Both the position numbers and the translations under genes were made by a program. Below the pieces are notes generated by a model. That model saw only the letters and a list, made by a program, of their open reading frames with translations. It searched no databases and was not told the DNA's origin. A stretch of 8,584 nt of DNA from Solirubrobacterales bacterium (GTDB lineage Bacteria > Actinomycetota > Thermoleophilia > Solirubrobacterales > Solirubrobacteraceae): positions 1 to 8,584 of the forward strand of contig WQXW01000057.1 in the NCBI GenBank assembly GCA_009781575.1, given 5' to 3'. This document shows, in pieces, positions 1 to 5,934 of this stretch. Position 1 is the stretch's first letter, and each line of letters begins with the position of its first letter.

Positions 1-87
1 CCGGCCGCGCGGCTTCCTTCCGGGTCGCGTCCCCGCGGGTCGCCGGGGCGACGCCGGATCGGAGCGCAGCGGATAGGGTGGGGCGCG

Positions 88-450
88 ATGGATGCGCCCG
101 CGCGAAGACGCCGCGTCACGGCCCTCTTGTGGATGGGGGCCGGCGCGATGCACTTCCTGCGGCCGCGCCCGTACGAAGCGATCGTGCCGCCCCCGCTGGC
201 GCGATTCAGGCGCGAGGTGGTGATCGCGAGCGGCGTGGCCGAGCTCGCGGGGGGCGTCGCGGTGATGCCGCGCCCCACGCGCCGCGCGGCTCGGCTGTGG
301 CTGATCGCGACGCTCGTGGCGGTCTATCCGGCCAACATCCACATGGCGCTGGCGCCGGAGCGCTTCCCCCGCATCCCCAGGGCGCTGCTGTGGGCGCGGC
401 TGCCGTTGCAGGGCCTGTTCGCCTGGCTCACCTGGCGCGGAACCGCATAG
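88..450 (+). CDS. DoxX-like small integral membrane protein
   Basis: A 120-residue protein with four hydrophobic segments at about residues 10-24, 44-60, 68-85 and 99-116, the size and layout of the DoxX/COG4270 membrane family. Family-like features are the GAMHFLRP stretch in helix 1, the VPP motif after it, SGVAELAGG in helix 2 and AVYPANIHMAL in helix 3. Members are small inner-membrane proteins; some are linked to redox or thiol stress, but the biochemical role is generally unknown. The ATG at 88 follows a purine-rich GGGTGGGG stretch that can act as ribosome binding site. It stands alone on the plus strand, convergent with the next gene. The family call is fairly secure; no specific function can be read from the sequence. 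Confidence 0.85.
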   Translation: MDAPARRRRVTALLWMGAGAMHFLRPRPYEAIVPPPLARFRREVVIASGVAELAGGVAVMPRPTRRAARLWLIATLVAVYPANIHMALAPERFPRIPRALLWARLPLQGLFAWLTWRGTA

Positions 451-469
451 CGCGGCCGCTCCACTCGCC

Positions 470-541
470 GGGGCCGTTGGGGGATTCAAAAAGAGGATTC
501 GTTCCGCGCGGAACCAATCCTCAAAACAAAAAACGCAACGG
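470..541. repeat. Palindromic dispersed repeat, copy 1
   Basis: This 72-nt element aligns without gaps to 5288-5359, with six mismatches that I can count. Weaker similarity continues to about 561, where both copies contain CCGGCACCG. It has outer inverted arms CCGTTG (474-479) and CAACGG (536-541). The inner stem is AGGATTCGTTCC (494-505) with GGAACCAATCCT (510-521), with one C-C mismatch (500/515) and a GCGC loop. A-rich tracts flank the stem. It sits in the convergent spacer between two genes, where a bidirectional terminator would be expected. Copy 2 lies in a divergent spacer, which argues that termination is not its general role. It could be a REP/MITE-like element or a protein-binding site. 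Confidence 0.8.
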
Positions 542-613
542 ACGCTGCTCTGCCGGCACCGAGGGAGCGGGCGCGGGCGCCTCGGCGAGCGGGCTCCGTC
601 GGCGAAGCCCGGC

Positions 614-1405
614 TCAGCCCCTCACGAGCACCCACACCGTGAGCCGTTCGTTACCCCATCCGGTCTCGCGGAACGCCCGCACGAGGTATCGGCTTTTGGC
701 GATGGTGGCGGACCCCGAGGTGGGCAGGGGCACACGCACGGCGGCGGCCAGCGTGGTGCGCACCTGTCCACTGCTGCCGCGCACGAGCACCTCGGCGCCG
801 GTGTAGACGTGGACCAGCTTCACGTAGCCGGTGACATCCTGGATCGACAGAAGGAGCGTGCCCAGCAGGCGGCCGTGCGAGCGCAGCACGCGACTGGCGG
901 GCGCGACGACGAACGCGCCGTTGCTGTTGACAGTGGCGGTGAACAGCACCCGCGACCCGCGGGTCACACTCACGCGGGTGACATGGGCGAAGTGGTTGAA
1001 CACGCTGTGCTCCTGGGCCTCCGCCTCGGCGTAGGCGCCGCGCAGGTTTCCCCGCCTCAGATCGCTCAGCAGCGTACCATCGGCGGCGATGCGGCCCAGC
1101 TGCTGGTACAGCTTCGACCCCCTCGACTCGTTGCTGTAGATCGCCGCGGCGATCGCGGCGCTCCTGCCGACGGAATAGGTGGCGAGCCGCGCCGCTGGTG
1201 AGGGCCGCGACCGCGGGGTGGACACACTCGCGGTCGCGGCGAGCGAGCTCGAACCGCCGACGGCCAGCGCAGCCGCGCAGGCCGATGTTCCGAGGAGCGC
1301 CACGGGCAAGCGCCACGCGCGGCCCCGGGTCCCGCGCCGGGCGCGCTCCAACCCCACCACTGCGCGATCGCGGGGGGGAACCGTTCTCTTCTGGCCTGGC
1401 GCCAT
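614..1405 (-). CDS. Membrane-anchored protein with Cache/PDC-like extracellular domain
   Basis: A 263-residue protein. The basic N-terminus (residues 1-32) precedes a hydrophobic segment at about 31-55, which could be a signal anchor or uncleaved signal peptide. A Ser/Thr/Pro linker follows, then an external domain at about 75-230. That domain has a helical start (SNESRGSKLYQQLGRI), then strands including VTRVSVTRGSRVLFTA, GAFVVAPASRVLR and LLGTLLLSIQDVTGYVKLV. This pattern resembles Cache/PDC sensor domains of actinobacterial signalling proteins, but no histidine kinase, GGDEF or methyl-accepting part is attached. The ATG at 1405 is supported by AGGA at 1413-1416 with 7-nt spacing. It is the last of three co-oriented minus-strand genes and could be a free-standing extracytoplasmic ligand sensor. 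The Cache reading is by pattern only. Confidence 0.75.
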   Translation of the reverse strand: MAPGQKRTVPPRDRAVVGLERARRGTRGRAWRLPVALLGTSACAAALAVGGSSSLAATASVSTPRSRPSPAARLATYSVGRSAAIAAAIYSNESRGSKLYQQLGRIAADGTLLSDLRRGNLRGAYAEAEAQEHSVFNHFAHVTRVSVTRGSRVLFTATVNSNGAFVVAPASRVLRSHGRLLGTLLLSIQDVTGYVKLVHVYTGAEVLVRGSSGQVRTTLAAAVRVPLPTSGSATIAKSRYLVRAFRETGWGNERLTVWVLVRG

Positions 1406-1412
1406 TGAACGA

Positions 1413-1416
1413 TCCT
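1413..1416 (-). promoter_or_regulatory. Ribosome binding site for the Cache-like gene
   Basis: AGGA on the minus strand lies 7 nt before the ATG at 1405. It supports that start over later in-frame candidates and places the long basic N-terminus inside the protein. Confidence 0.6.
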
Positions 1417-1470
1417 AGATGCCGGCCCATGAGCAACTCGTTAGCGGGGCATTAGAAGGTTCACACTCCG

Positions 1471-1488
1471 CGCGGGCGCGCGCCCGCG
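1471..1488. other. Perfect 18-bp GC palindrome
   Basis: CGCGGGCGCGCGCCCGCG is self-complementary over all 18 bases and could form a 7-bp stem with a GCGC loop. It lies between the Ig-repeat gene and the Cache-like gene. No T-run follows on either strand, so it is not a classical intrinsic terminator by itself. In such GC-rich DNA a perfect 18-mer is notable but could arise by composition. Confidence 0.4.
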
Positions 1489-1492
1489 GGCG

Positions 1493-1533
1493 GGCCGGCT
1501 CGACAGGCCCCAGCGGGATTCGCCGAGCCGGCC
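1493..1533 (-). terminator. Candidate terminator hairpin after the Ig-repeat gene
   Basis: Perfect 10-bp arms GGCCGGCTCG (1493-1502) and CGAGCCGGCC (1524-1533) enclose a 21-nt loop. On the minus strand the hairpin begins 8 nt after the stop codon at 1542-1544, the expected place for a terminator or 3'-end-protecting stem. There is no U-tract. An L-shaped GC-rich actinobacterial terminator is plausible, and the palindrome at 1471-1488 would follow it. Confidence 0.45.
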
Positions 1534-1541
1534 GCTGCGGG

Positions 1542-3020
1542 TCAGCGGTGGACTGGGTGCGAGGGCCGGCTGGGCGGCGCTTCGCTGTGACCTTCGGCCC
1601 CGGATTCACCAGCGGGCGCCCCGGATTCGGGTGCTTCGGCTTCGAGGCCTCCGCTTGGCGATTCGGGACCGCTCGCCGCGCCGCCGCCGCTCCCGCCTTC
1701 GGCGGGGAGCGTGATGTTGGTGGCGGCTTCCGGCATCAGCGCCGAGGCGGGCGCGGGGGTGACTTCGATCTCAAACGGCGCGCTGGGGGCGGCTCCGTTC
1801 AACGGGTTGCCGGGCACGAACACGCGCACCGTCTTGACACCCGCGTCGTAGAAGCGGTGTTCGATCGAGTAGCTCGAGTTCGCGCCGATCGTGGCCACCT
1901 GGATCACGTGATAGCCGGGGCCCCGCGCGTCCTTGCGCTCCAGATACACGATCCCGCCGGTGTGATCGGGAGTGATGGTTCCGGAGAACGTGAGCGGCAT
2001 GCCCGCCTGGACCGTCGTCTGCGAGACCTGCGCGGTGAGCAGGTACCGCACGCCCTCATACAGCACCGCGGAGCTCCGGTGGGGGCTCTTCACCCGGTAG
2101 AACGTGCTGTTGGAGGGGCTCTGCGCCGGGAACGAGTAGTCGCCTTCGGAGTTGGTCGTGCTCTGGGCCACCGCGGCGAAATGCTGACCGGCGATGCGCG
2201 CGTACAGGGTCACGGGCTGGTTGGCGCCGCGCGAGGCCTTGGCGGTGAGCTTGCCGCCGATGATCGCCGAGCCGCCAAAGGTGATCGGATCGGCGGAGGA
2301 TTCGATGGTCAACGCCGGGTTCTGGGCCTGGGAGATCTCATAGGTCAGCACGTTCGAGGGGCTCGGAATGTTCCTGCCCTGGCTGCGCACCAGTACCCTG
2401 ATGTCGGCGTCGCCGGGGTAGCGGAACACGTGGGTCAGCGTGAAGGCGCCGCCCGCCACGACCTCGGTCCTGCCGATCCAGTGCCATTCGTTGCCGGTGA
2501 GCGCGTTCTGGCGCTGCAGGATCACGACCGCGCCGACGTCGGTGGGATCGACGGTGCCGGTGAAGGTGACAGGATGCCCGGTGAAGAGCTGGGTGCCTTC
2601 GGGCGGCCCGCTCAACGTGACATCCGCTTCGACCCTCACCGGTCGCGAGGCGCTGCGGGCGCCGTGCGAGCGCACCAAGAAGTACCCGTTGGTGGTGATT
2701 TCGCCGCCGGCTTTTTCGATCTCGTAGTTGCCGTTGACATCGGTCGTGGTGCTCGCGACGAGCGTCGCGCCGGGTGTGCCGTGGACGTGCTCGAAGAGAC
2801 GCACGACCCTGTTGGACGCGCCGCCGGGCCGCGGGCAGGTGAGCTTGCCAAAGGCGGTCGCCGACTCGCCGACCGAGATGATCCTCGGCGCGACGTACAG
2901 ACTGACACGGCAGTCGCCGGAGCCTGGATGCTTGTGGGCAGTCGCGCCGGAGGGCGCGAGCGCGAGCGCGAGCGCCGCCAGCATGGGGGGCGCCGCGAGT
3001 GGGAGCTTGTGAAAGCGCAT
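1542..3020 (-). CDS. Secreted protein with four Ig-like beta-sandwich repeats
   Basis: A 492-residue protein with a clear signal peptide (basic MRFHK, hydrophobic core, probable cleavage after ATA at about 28). The mature part has four beta-rich domains at about residues 38-132, 133-232, 236-330 and 331-420. Domains 1 and 3 share a pattern built on GKLT, a VxLxxxxxG strand pair and a T(D/N)xxGxY(E/S)(I/F) turn. Domains 2 and 4 share G(H/M)P(V/L)TF(T/S)GT(V/I), a V(I/Y)L(Q/E)R(Q/K) strand and a HxF(R)YxGxxxxRV strand. The C-terminal ~70 residues are Gly/Ser/Glu/Pro-rich and end in PVHR, with no LPxTG or membrane anchor. A structural, adhesive or exopolymer-binding surface role is inferred; no catalytic motif is visible. 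The start has a strong ribosome binding site. The gene follows the sigma fusion by 98 bp in the same direction. Confidence 0.8.
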   Translation of the reverse strand: MRFHKLPLAAPPMLAALALALAPSGATAHKHPGSGDCRVSLYVAPRIISVGESATAFGKLTCPRPGGASNRVVRLFEHVHGTPGATLVASTTTDVNGNYEIEKAGGEITTNGYFLVRSHGARSASRPVRVEADVTLSGPPEGTQLFTGHPVTFTGTVDPTDVGAVVILQRQNALTGNEWHWIGRTEVVAGGAFTLTHVFRYPGDADIRVLVRSQGRNIPSPSNVLTYEISQAQNPALTIESSADPITFGGSAIIGGKLTAKASRGANQPVTLYARIAGQHFAAVAQSTTNSEGDYSFPAQSPSNSTFYRVKSPHRSSAVLYEGVRYLLTAQVSQTTVQAGMPLTFSGTITPDHTGGIVYLERKDARGPGYHVIQVATIGANSSYSIEHRFYDAGVKTVRVFVPGNPLNGAAPSAPFEIEVTPAPASALMPEAATNITLPAEGGSGGGAASGPESPSGGLEAEAPESGAPAGESGAEGHSEAPPSRPSHPVHR

Positions 3021-3029
3021 CTGATGTGT

Positions 3030-3038
3030 TCCTCCTCC
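3030..3038 (-). promoter_or_regulatory. Strong ribosome binding site of the Ig-repeat gene
   Basis: GGAGGAGGA on the minus strand, 9 nt before the ATG at 3020. It is the best Shine-Dalgarno match in the window and fixes this start. It suggests the secreted protein is made in quantity independently of its upstream neighbour. Confidence 0.75.
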
Positions 3039-3064
3039 GCGTTTTGGTGGACTCTGCGCCTGTG

Positions 3065-3077
3065 ACCACGGCGTGGT
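3065..3077. promoter_or_regulatory. Small dyad in the sigma/Ig-gene spacer, possible operator
   Basis: ACCACG and CGTGGT flank a central G (13 bp) in the 98-bp spacer upstream of the Ig-repeat gene. The one-base centre rules out a stable hairpin, so an operator is more likely than a terminator. I could not recognise convincing -35/-10 elements near it. Chance is a real alternative. Confidence 0.2.
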
Positions 3078-3118
3078 GCCGGAGGTTGGAATGTTGCGCT
3101 CCCTTAACGGTCGCGCCC

Positions 3119-5128
3119 TCAGGTGGCGCCGCTCACCACGGTGACCGTTCTCGTTCCCGTCACGCTGGCGGGGGTTCGTGTGCGGGTGGTGCTGGTGCGC
3201 GTTTTCGTGGTCGTGGTGCTGGTGCTGGTGGTCCTCGTTCTGCTGGTCGCACTCGTCGTGGTGCGACTCGTGGTGGTGGTGCGGGTCGTCGTGCTCGAGG
3301 TGCTGGTGCTCGTCGTCGTGGTCGTCGTGACGGTGCGCCGGCGCCGGTGCCTCGCGACCGGGGTGGGTGACGGCGGCGGTGTGGCCGGAGCGGTGGGTTT
3401 GGAGGCCAGCCGTTCGCGGCGCCGCCGCAGTTCGGCTTCCCGGAGGGCTTTGAGCTCTTCGCGGTGCCGGCGCCGCAGTTCGCGCAGCCGCTGCAATTCT
3501 TCGCGGTGCTTGCGGCGAAGTTCGCGTGCGCGCAGCTGTTCTTCGAGGCGCTGCTTGCGCCGCAGTTCGCGCAGCCGCTCGAGCCTCGCCAGCCGTCGCG
3601 CTCGCTTGAGGCGCCGCTGCTGTTCGGCCAGCCGCCGTCGTTCGCGCGCGGAGAGCGGGGCCCTGCTCTCAGGGCCGCTCTGCGGTGACCCCGCGGAGGC
3701 GCCGCCGGGCGCTGAGGTGGCACCCGACACGCCGAGCGGCGACGTGGCGCCGGCGGGCGAGGGCGAGGGGAGTGAGCTCAGCGGCGCGGGACTCGACACC
3801 GGCGCCGGAGCCCCTGGAGGCGGGAGCGGCGCGCCGGGCGGGCGGCTGCTGTCGGCCGCGCTCGCCGTGCCGGTGGTGCCGGCAATCCCCGGCGGGCCGC
3901 CGCCGGGGGAGGGCGCTCGCTGCTCGGGCGATGAGGAGCCGGGGAGCGAGGCGGGGGAATCGCCGCTCACCACCGGCGATCCCGATTCCAAGTCCGCCGC
4001 GCGCGCTCCCGTGGGCGTTGCCGTGGTTGTCGACGCGAGCAGCTGCCCCGGTGGGGCACGGTGGCCGGAATGCCGGTGCTTGGTTCGGGTGTGGGCAGCC
4101 ACGACCCCACCCACCGCGGCGAGCGCGAGCACGCCGCCGACGGCGGCCTTGACCGCGACCCCCCCGCCGACCACGGCGGCGCTGCCGCCGGCGGTGCCCG
4201 CGCCAACGCCAACCCCGGCCCCGGCGCCCGCCCCGGCGCCCGCCCCGGCGCCGCTCCCCGCGGCCCCGGCACCCCCCGCGGCGGTTCCGACACCCCCCGC
4301 GGCCCCGGCTCCGCCCGCGGCCCCGGCGCCCCCCGCGCTGGCACCGCCGCCGGCGCTTCCCGCAGCGGCGCCGGCGCCGCCGCCCGCGAGGCCGGTGGCG
4401 GCGTGTGACGCCCCTGCGCCGAGAAGCTTGGCGGCGAGCGCGGCACTGGGCAGCACGGGCAGCGCGATCGCGAGCGATTGGCTCTGGAGTTGGAGCGCGG
4501 CGTGGAACTCTCGGCAGCCGGCGCAGAGCCGGAGGTGGCGCCTCAGCGGGCCCCTTCGAAGCTGGCCGCCTTTGGCGACGGAGAGCTCTTCTCGTATCTC
4601 CTTACAGGGCGTGTTGCGCGCGTCGCGCTGCGCCATGAGGGTCGTGCGAGCCTGATAGACGAGCGCCTTCACCCTCCCCACCGGGCACCCCACGATCGTG
4701 GCGATCTGCTCGTGTGAGAGATCGTCGAGCTGTGCGAGCAGCAGCGCGGTGCGCTGCTGCTCGGGGAGCCGGCCCAGATCGTGGACGAGCTCGCGCAGCT
4801 CCTCCCTGCGCTGGACCTCCTCGGAGAGCCCCGACAGCGAGCCCTTGCCGGCGAGCGACTGGCAGTCGTCGTCGATCGGGACGAGCGCGCGCCTCGAGGC
4901 GATCGCGGTGAGACAGCAGTTGCGCGCGATCGCGTACAGCCACGCGCGCATCTCGCGCGGCGGGGGGTGGTCGAGCAGGGCGTTGTGGGCCCTGATGAAG
5001 GTCTGCTGGAGGACGTCCTCGGCGTCATCCCGGTCGCCCAGCATGTGGCGGCAGTAGGAGAGGAGAGGGGCGTAGTGGCGCTTGAAAAGCGCCTCAAACG
5101 CGGCCTCGTCACCCACATACACCCCCAT
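3119..5128 (-). CDS. ECF sigma factor fused to ZAS zinc finger, hydrophobic segment and Arg/Thr-rich C-terminus
   Basis: A 669-residue protein read from the ATG at 5128. Residues ~10-75 form sigma region 2 (FEALFKRHYAPLLSYCRHML, then DAEDVLQQTF and WLYAIARN). Residues ~113-165 form region 4 with the helix-turn-helix LSHEQIATIVGCPVGRVKAL. An anti-sigma-type zinc motif H198-x3-C202-x2-C205 follows. Next come a Gly/Ala linker (~240-317), a hydrophobic segment (~328-345), a Pro/Ser-rich stretch (~360-490), an Arg/Glu-rich helix (~493-585) and a Thr/Ser/Arg tail (~599-669). Ordinary ECF factors are about 160-220 residues. Actinobacterial ECF groups fused to anti-sigma-like and membrane parts are known, so self-tethering and self-inhibition are plausible. 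The frame is open upstream to 5377, but that part reads through a repeat and has no sigma homology. The start is uncertain: no good Shine-Dalgarno is seen, and a GTG six nt downstream (5122) is possible. The gene leads the three-gene minus-strand cluster. Confidence 0.85.
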   Translation of the reverse strand: MGVYVGDEAAFEALFKRHYAPLLSYCRHMLGDRDDAEDVLQQTFIRAHNALLDHPPPREMRAWLYAIARNCCLTAIASRRALVPIDDDCQSLAGKGSLSGLSEEVQRREELRELVHDLGRLPEQQRTALLLAQLDDLSHEQIATIVGCPVGRVKALVYQARTTLMAQRDARNTPCKEIREELSVAKGGQLRRGPLRRHLRLCAGCREFHAALQLQSQSLAIALPVLPSAALAAKLLGAGASHAATGLAGGGAGAAAGSAGGGASAGGAGAAGGAGAAGGVGTAAGGAGAAGSGAGAGAGAGAGAGVGVGAGTAGGSAAVVGGGVAVKAAVGGVLALAAVGGVVAAHTRTKHRHSGHRAPPGQLLASTTTATPTGARAADLESGSPVVSGDSPASLPGSSSPEQRAPSPGGGPPGIAGTTGTASAADSSRPPGAPLPPPGAPAPVSSPAPLSSLPSPSPAGATSPLGVSGATSAPGGASAGSPQSGPESRAPLSARERRRLAEQQRRLKRARRLARLERLRELRRKQRLEEQLRARELRRKHREELQRLRELRRRHREELKALREAELRRRRERLASKPTAPATPPPSPTPVARHRRRRTVTTTTTTSTSTSSTTTRTTTTSRTTTSATSRTRTTSTSTTTTKTRTSTTRTRTPASVTGTRTVTVVSGAT
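4219..4254. repeat. 12-bp tandem repeat in the Gly/Ala linker of the sigma fusion
   Basis: Three adjacent 12-bp units at 4219-4230, 4231-4242 and 4243-4254 (unit CCCCGGCGCCCG, the last diverged at its end) encode part of the alternating Gly-Ala linker. The surrounding 4190-4400 is degenerate GC-rich sequence of the same type. It is likely slippage-prone, so linker length may vary between strains. Confidence 0.6.
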
Positions 5129-5469
5129 CGACCCCCAGAACCCCCCGAAGGTTGGTGAGTTGCGTTTGATTTTTTCGGACACGAGACGGGAACAGCGGTG
5201 TGGCGCATGCCCGCTCGGGCCCGCGCGGGCGCCATGAAAATGCGCATCGTGCAGGAATCCGGCGCGGGGTCGAACACGCCTGTCCGAGGGGCCGTTGGTG
5301 GATTCAAAACGAGGATTCGTTCCACGCGGAACGAATCCTAAAAACAAAACACGCAACGGCCGGAGCGCGACCGGCACCGCGCATTTTGCGGGAATCGGGC
5401 GCTATCGTGCTGTCAGCTTGATGTGGGCCCGATCGAGCGCGGCTCTTGGTTCTTGATATACGGCACTCG
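5129..5469. other. 341-bp divergent spacer between sigma fusion and Nudix gene
   Basis: No gene is supported here. The left part (5129-5287) should hold the promoter of the sigma gene and contains a T-rich patch (TTTGATTTTTTCGG near 5166). The middle is repeat copy 2. The right part (5380-5469) should hold the Nudix promoter; GATATA at 5455-5460 could be a -10 element, but I see no matching -35. Minus-strand reading of this spacer is open in the sigma frame, which can lead to over-extended start calls. Confidence 0.6.
5288..5359. repeat. Palindromic dispersed repeat, copy 2
   Basis: Same orientation as copy 1 at a constant offset of 4818 nt. Here the symmetry is better preserved. The outer arms are GGCCGTTG (5290-5297) and CAACGGCC (5354-5361), 8 bp perfect. 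The inner arms are AGGATTCGTTCC (5312-5323) and GGAACGAATCCT (5328-5339), 12 bp perfect around an ACGC loop. The centre, GTTCCACGCGGAAC, is close to the parS consensus. A-rich tracts lie between inner and outer arms. It is in a divergent spacer, so it is not placed to terminate either neighbour. Translated on the minus strand it gives GFVPRGTNP, the false N-terminal extension of the sigma gene. Confidence 0.8.
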
Positions 5470-5934
5470 ATGGGCATCTCCCCTCATCTGCGACGACTGC
5501 GGGAAGTCGTCGGCCACGATCTGCTGCTGCTCCCGTCGGTGGCGGTGCTTGTGTGGGACGATCACGGTCGTCTGCTGCTCGTGCGCGACGCCGACACCGG
5601 CCTGTGGCAGACGATCGGCGGCGCGATCGAGCCGGACGAATCACCACACCACGCCGCGATGCGCGAGGCGCACGAGGAGGCCGGTGTGAGCGTGGGCCTC
5701 GGGAGGATTCGCGGTGTGATCGGGGGCCCGCAGTTCCGCATGCGCTATCCCAACGGCGATCTCGTTTCCTATGTGCCCACGGTGTTCGACGCGCACGTGG
5801 TGGAGGGCACCCCCCGGCCCGACGGCGAGGAGACGATTGACGTCGCGTGGTTCTCGCCGAGCGAGCTGGGTGTCGCCCCGTTGACGGAGTTCACGCGGGC
5901 GCTGTTCGAGGCGGTGAACGTGGTCGTCGGCTAG
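5470..5934 (+). CDS. Nudix hydrolase
   Basis: A 154-residue protein carrying a complete Nudix box, G-x5-E-x7-REAHEEAGV, from the GAIEPDE stretch onward (about residues 51-73). The glutamates of REAHEEAGV bind the metal that drives attack on a nucleoside-diphosphate-linked substrate. The typical surroundings are present: a first strand VAVLVWDDHGRLLLVRD, the GLWQTIGG lead-in and the late WFSPSEL motif. Substrate cannot be deduced; the family covers nucleotide sugars, dinucleotides and damaged nucleotides. The ATG at 5470 (MGISPHLRRLR) matches how relatives usually begin. An in-frame TTG at 5446 would add eight residues and is less likely. There is no obvious Shine-Dalgarno. Its TAG overlaps the TAG of the convergent DUF4333 gene. 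Confidence 0.92.
   Translation: MGISPHLRRLREVVGHDLLLLPSVAVLVWDDHGRLLLVRDADTGLWQTIGGAIEPDESPHHAAMREAHEEAGVSVGLGRIRGVIGGPQFRMRYPNGDLVSYVPTVFDAHVVEGTPRPDGEETIDVAWFSPSELGVAPLTEFTRALFEAVNVVVG

Noticed and set aside
494..521. Classical Rho-independent terminator for the DoxX-like gene
   Set aside because: On the plus strand the stem is followed by A-rich, not T-rich, sequence. The same element occurs in a divergent spacer, so a dispersed repeat is the better description, though it may still affect termination.
78..806. Plus-strand frame overlapping the DoxX-like gene and running into the Cache-like gene
   Set aside because: Composition is Arg/Ala/Gly shadow, it crosses the repeat and an antisense gene, and it has no recognisable domain.
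1419..3065. Plus-strand open frame of 548 codons over the Ig-repeat gene
   Set aside because: GC-rich antisense shadow. The minus strand has a signal peptide, repeated domains and a strong ribosome binding site.
3123..4655. Long plus-strand open frame (510 codons) opposite the sigma fusion
   Set aside because: It is Val/Arg/Ser/Pro low complexity mirroring the antisense Thr and Arg tracts, and it has no domain. The minus strand holds clear sigma regions and a zinc motif.
5200..5421. Small plus-strand frame of 73 codons in the divergent spacer
   Set aside because: It runs through repeat copy 2, lacks a ribosome binding site and has no coding-like composition or motif.
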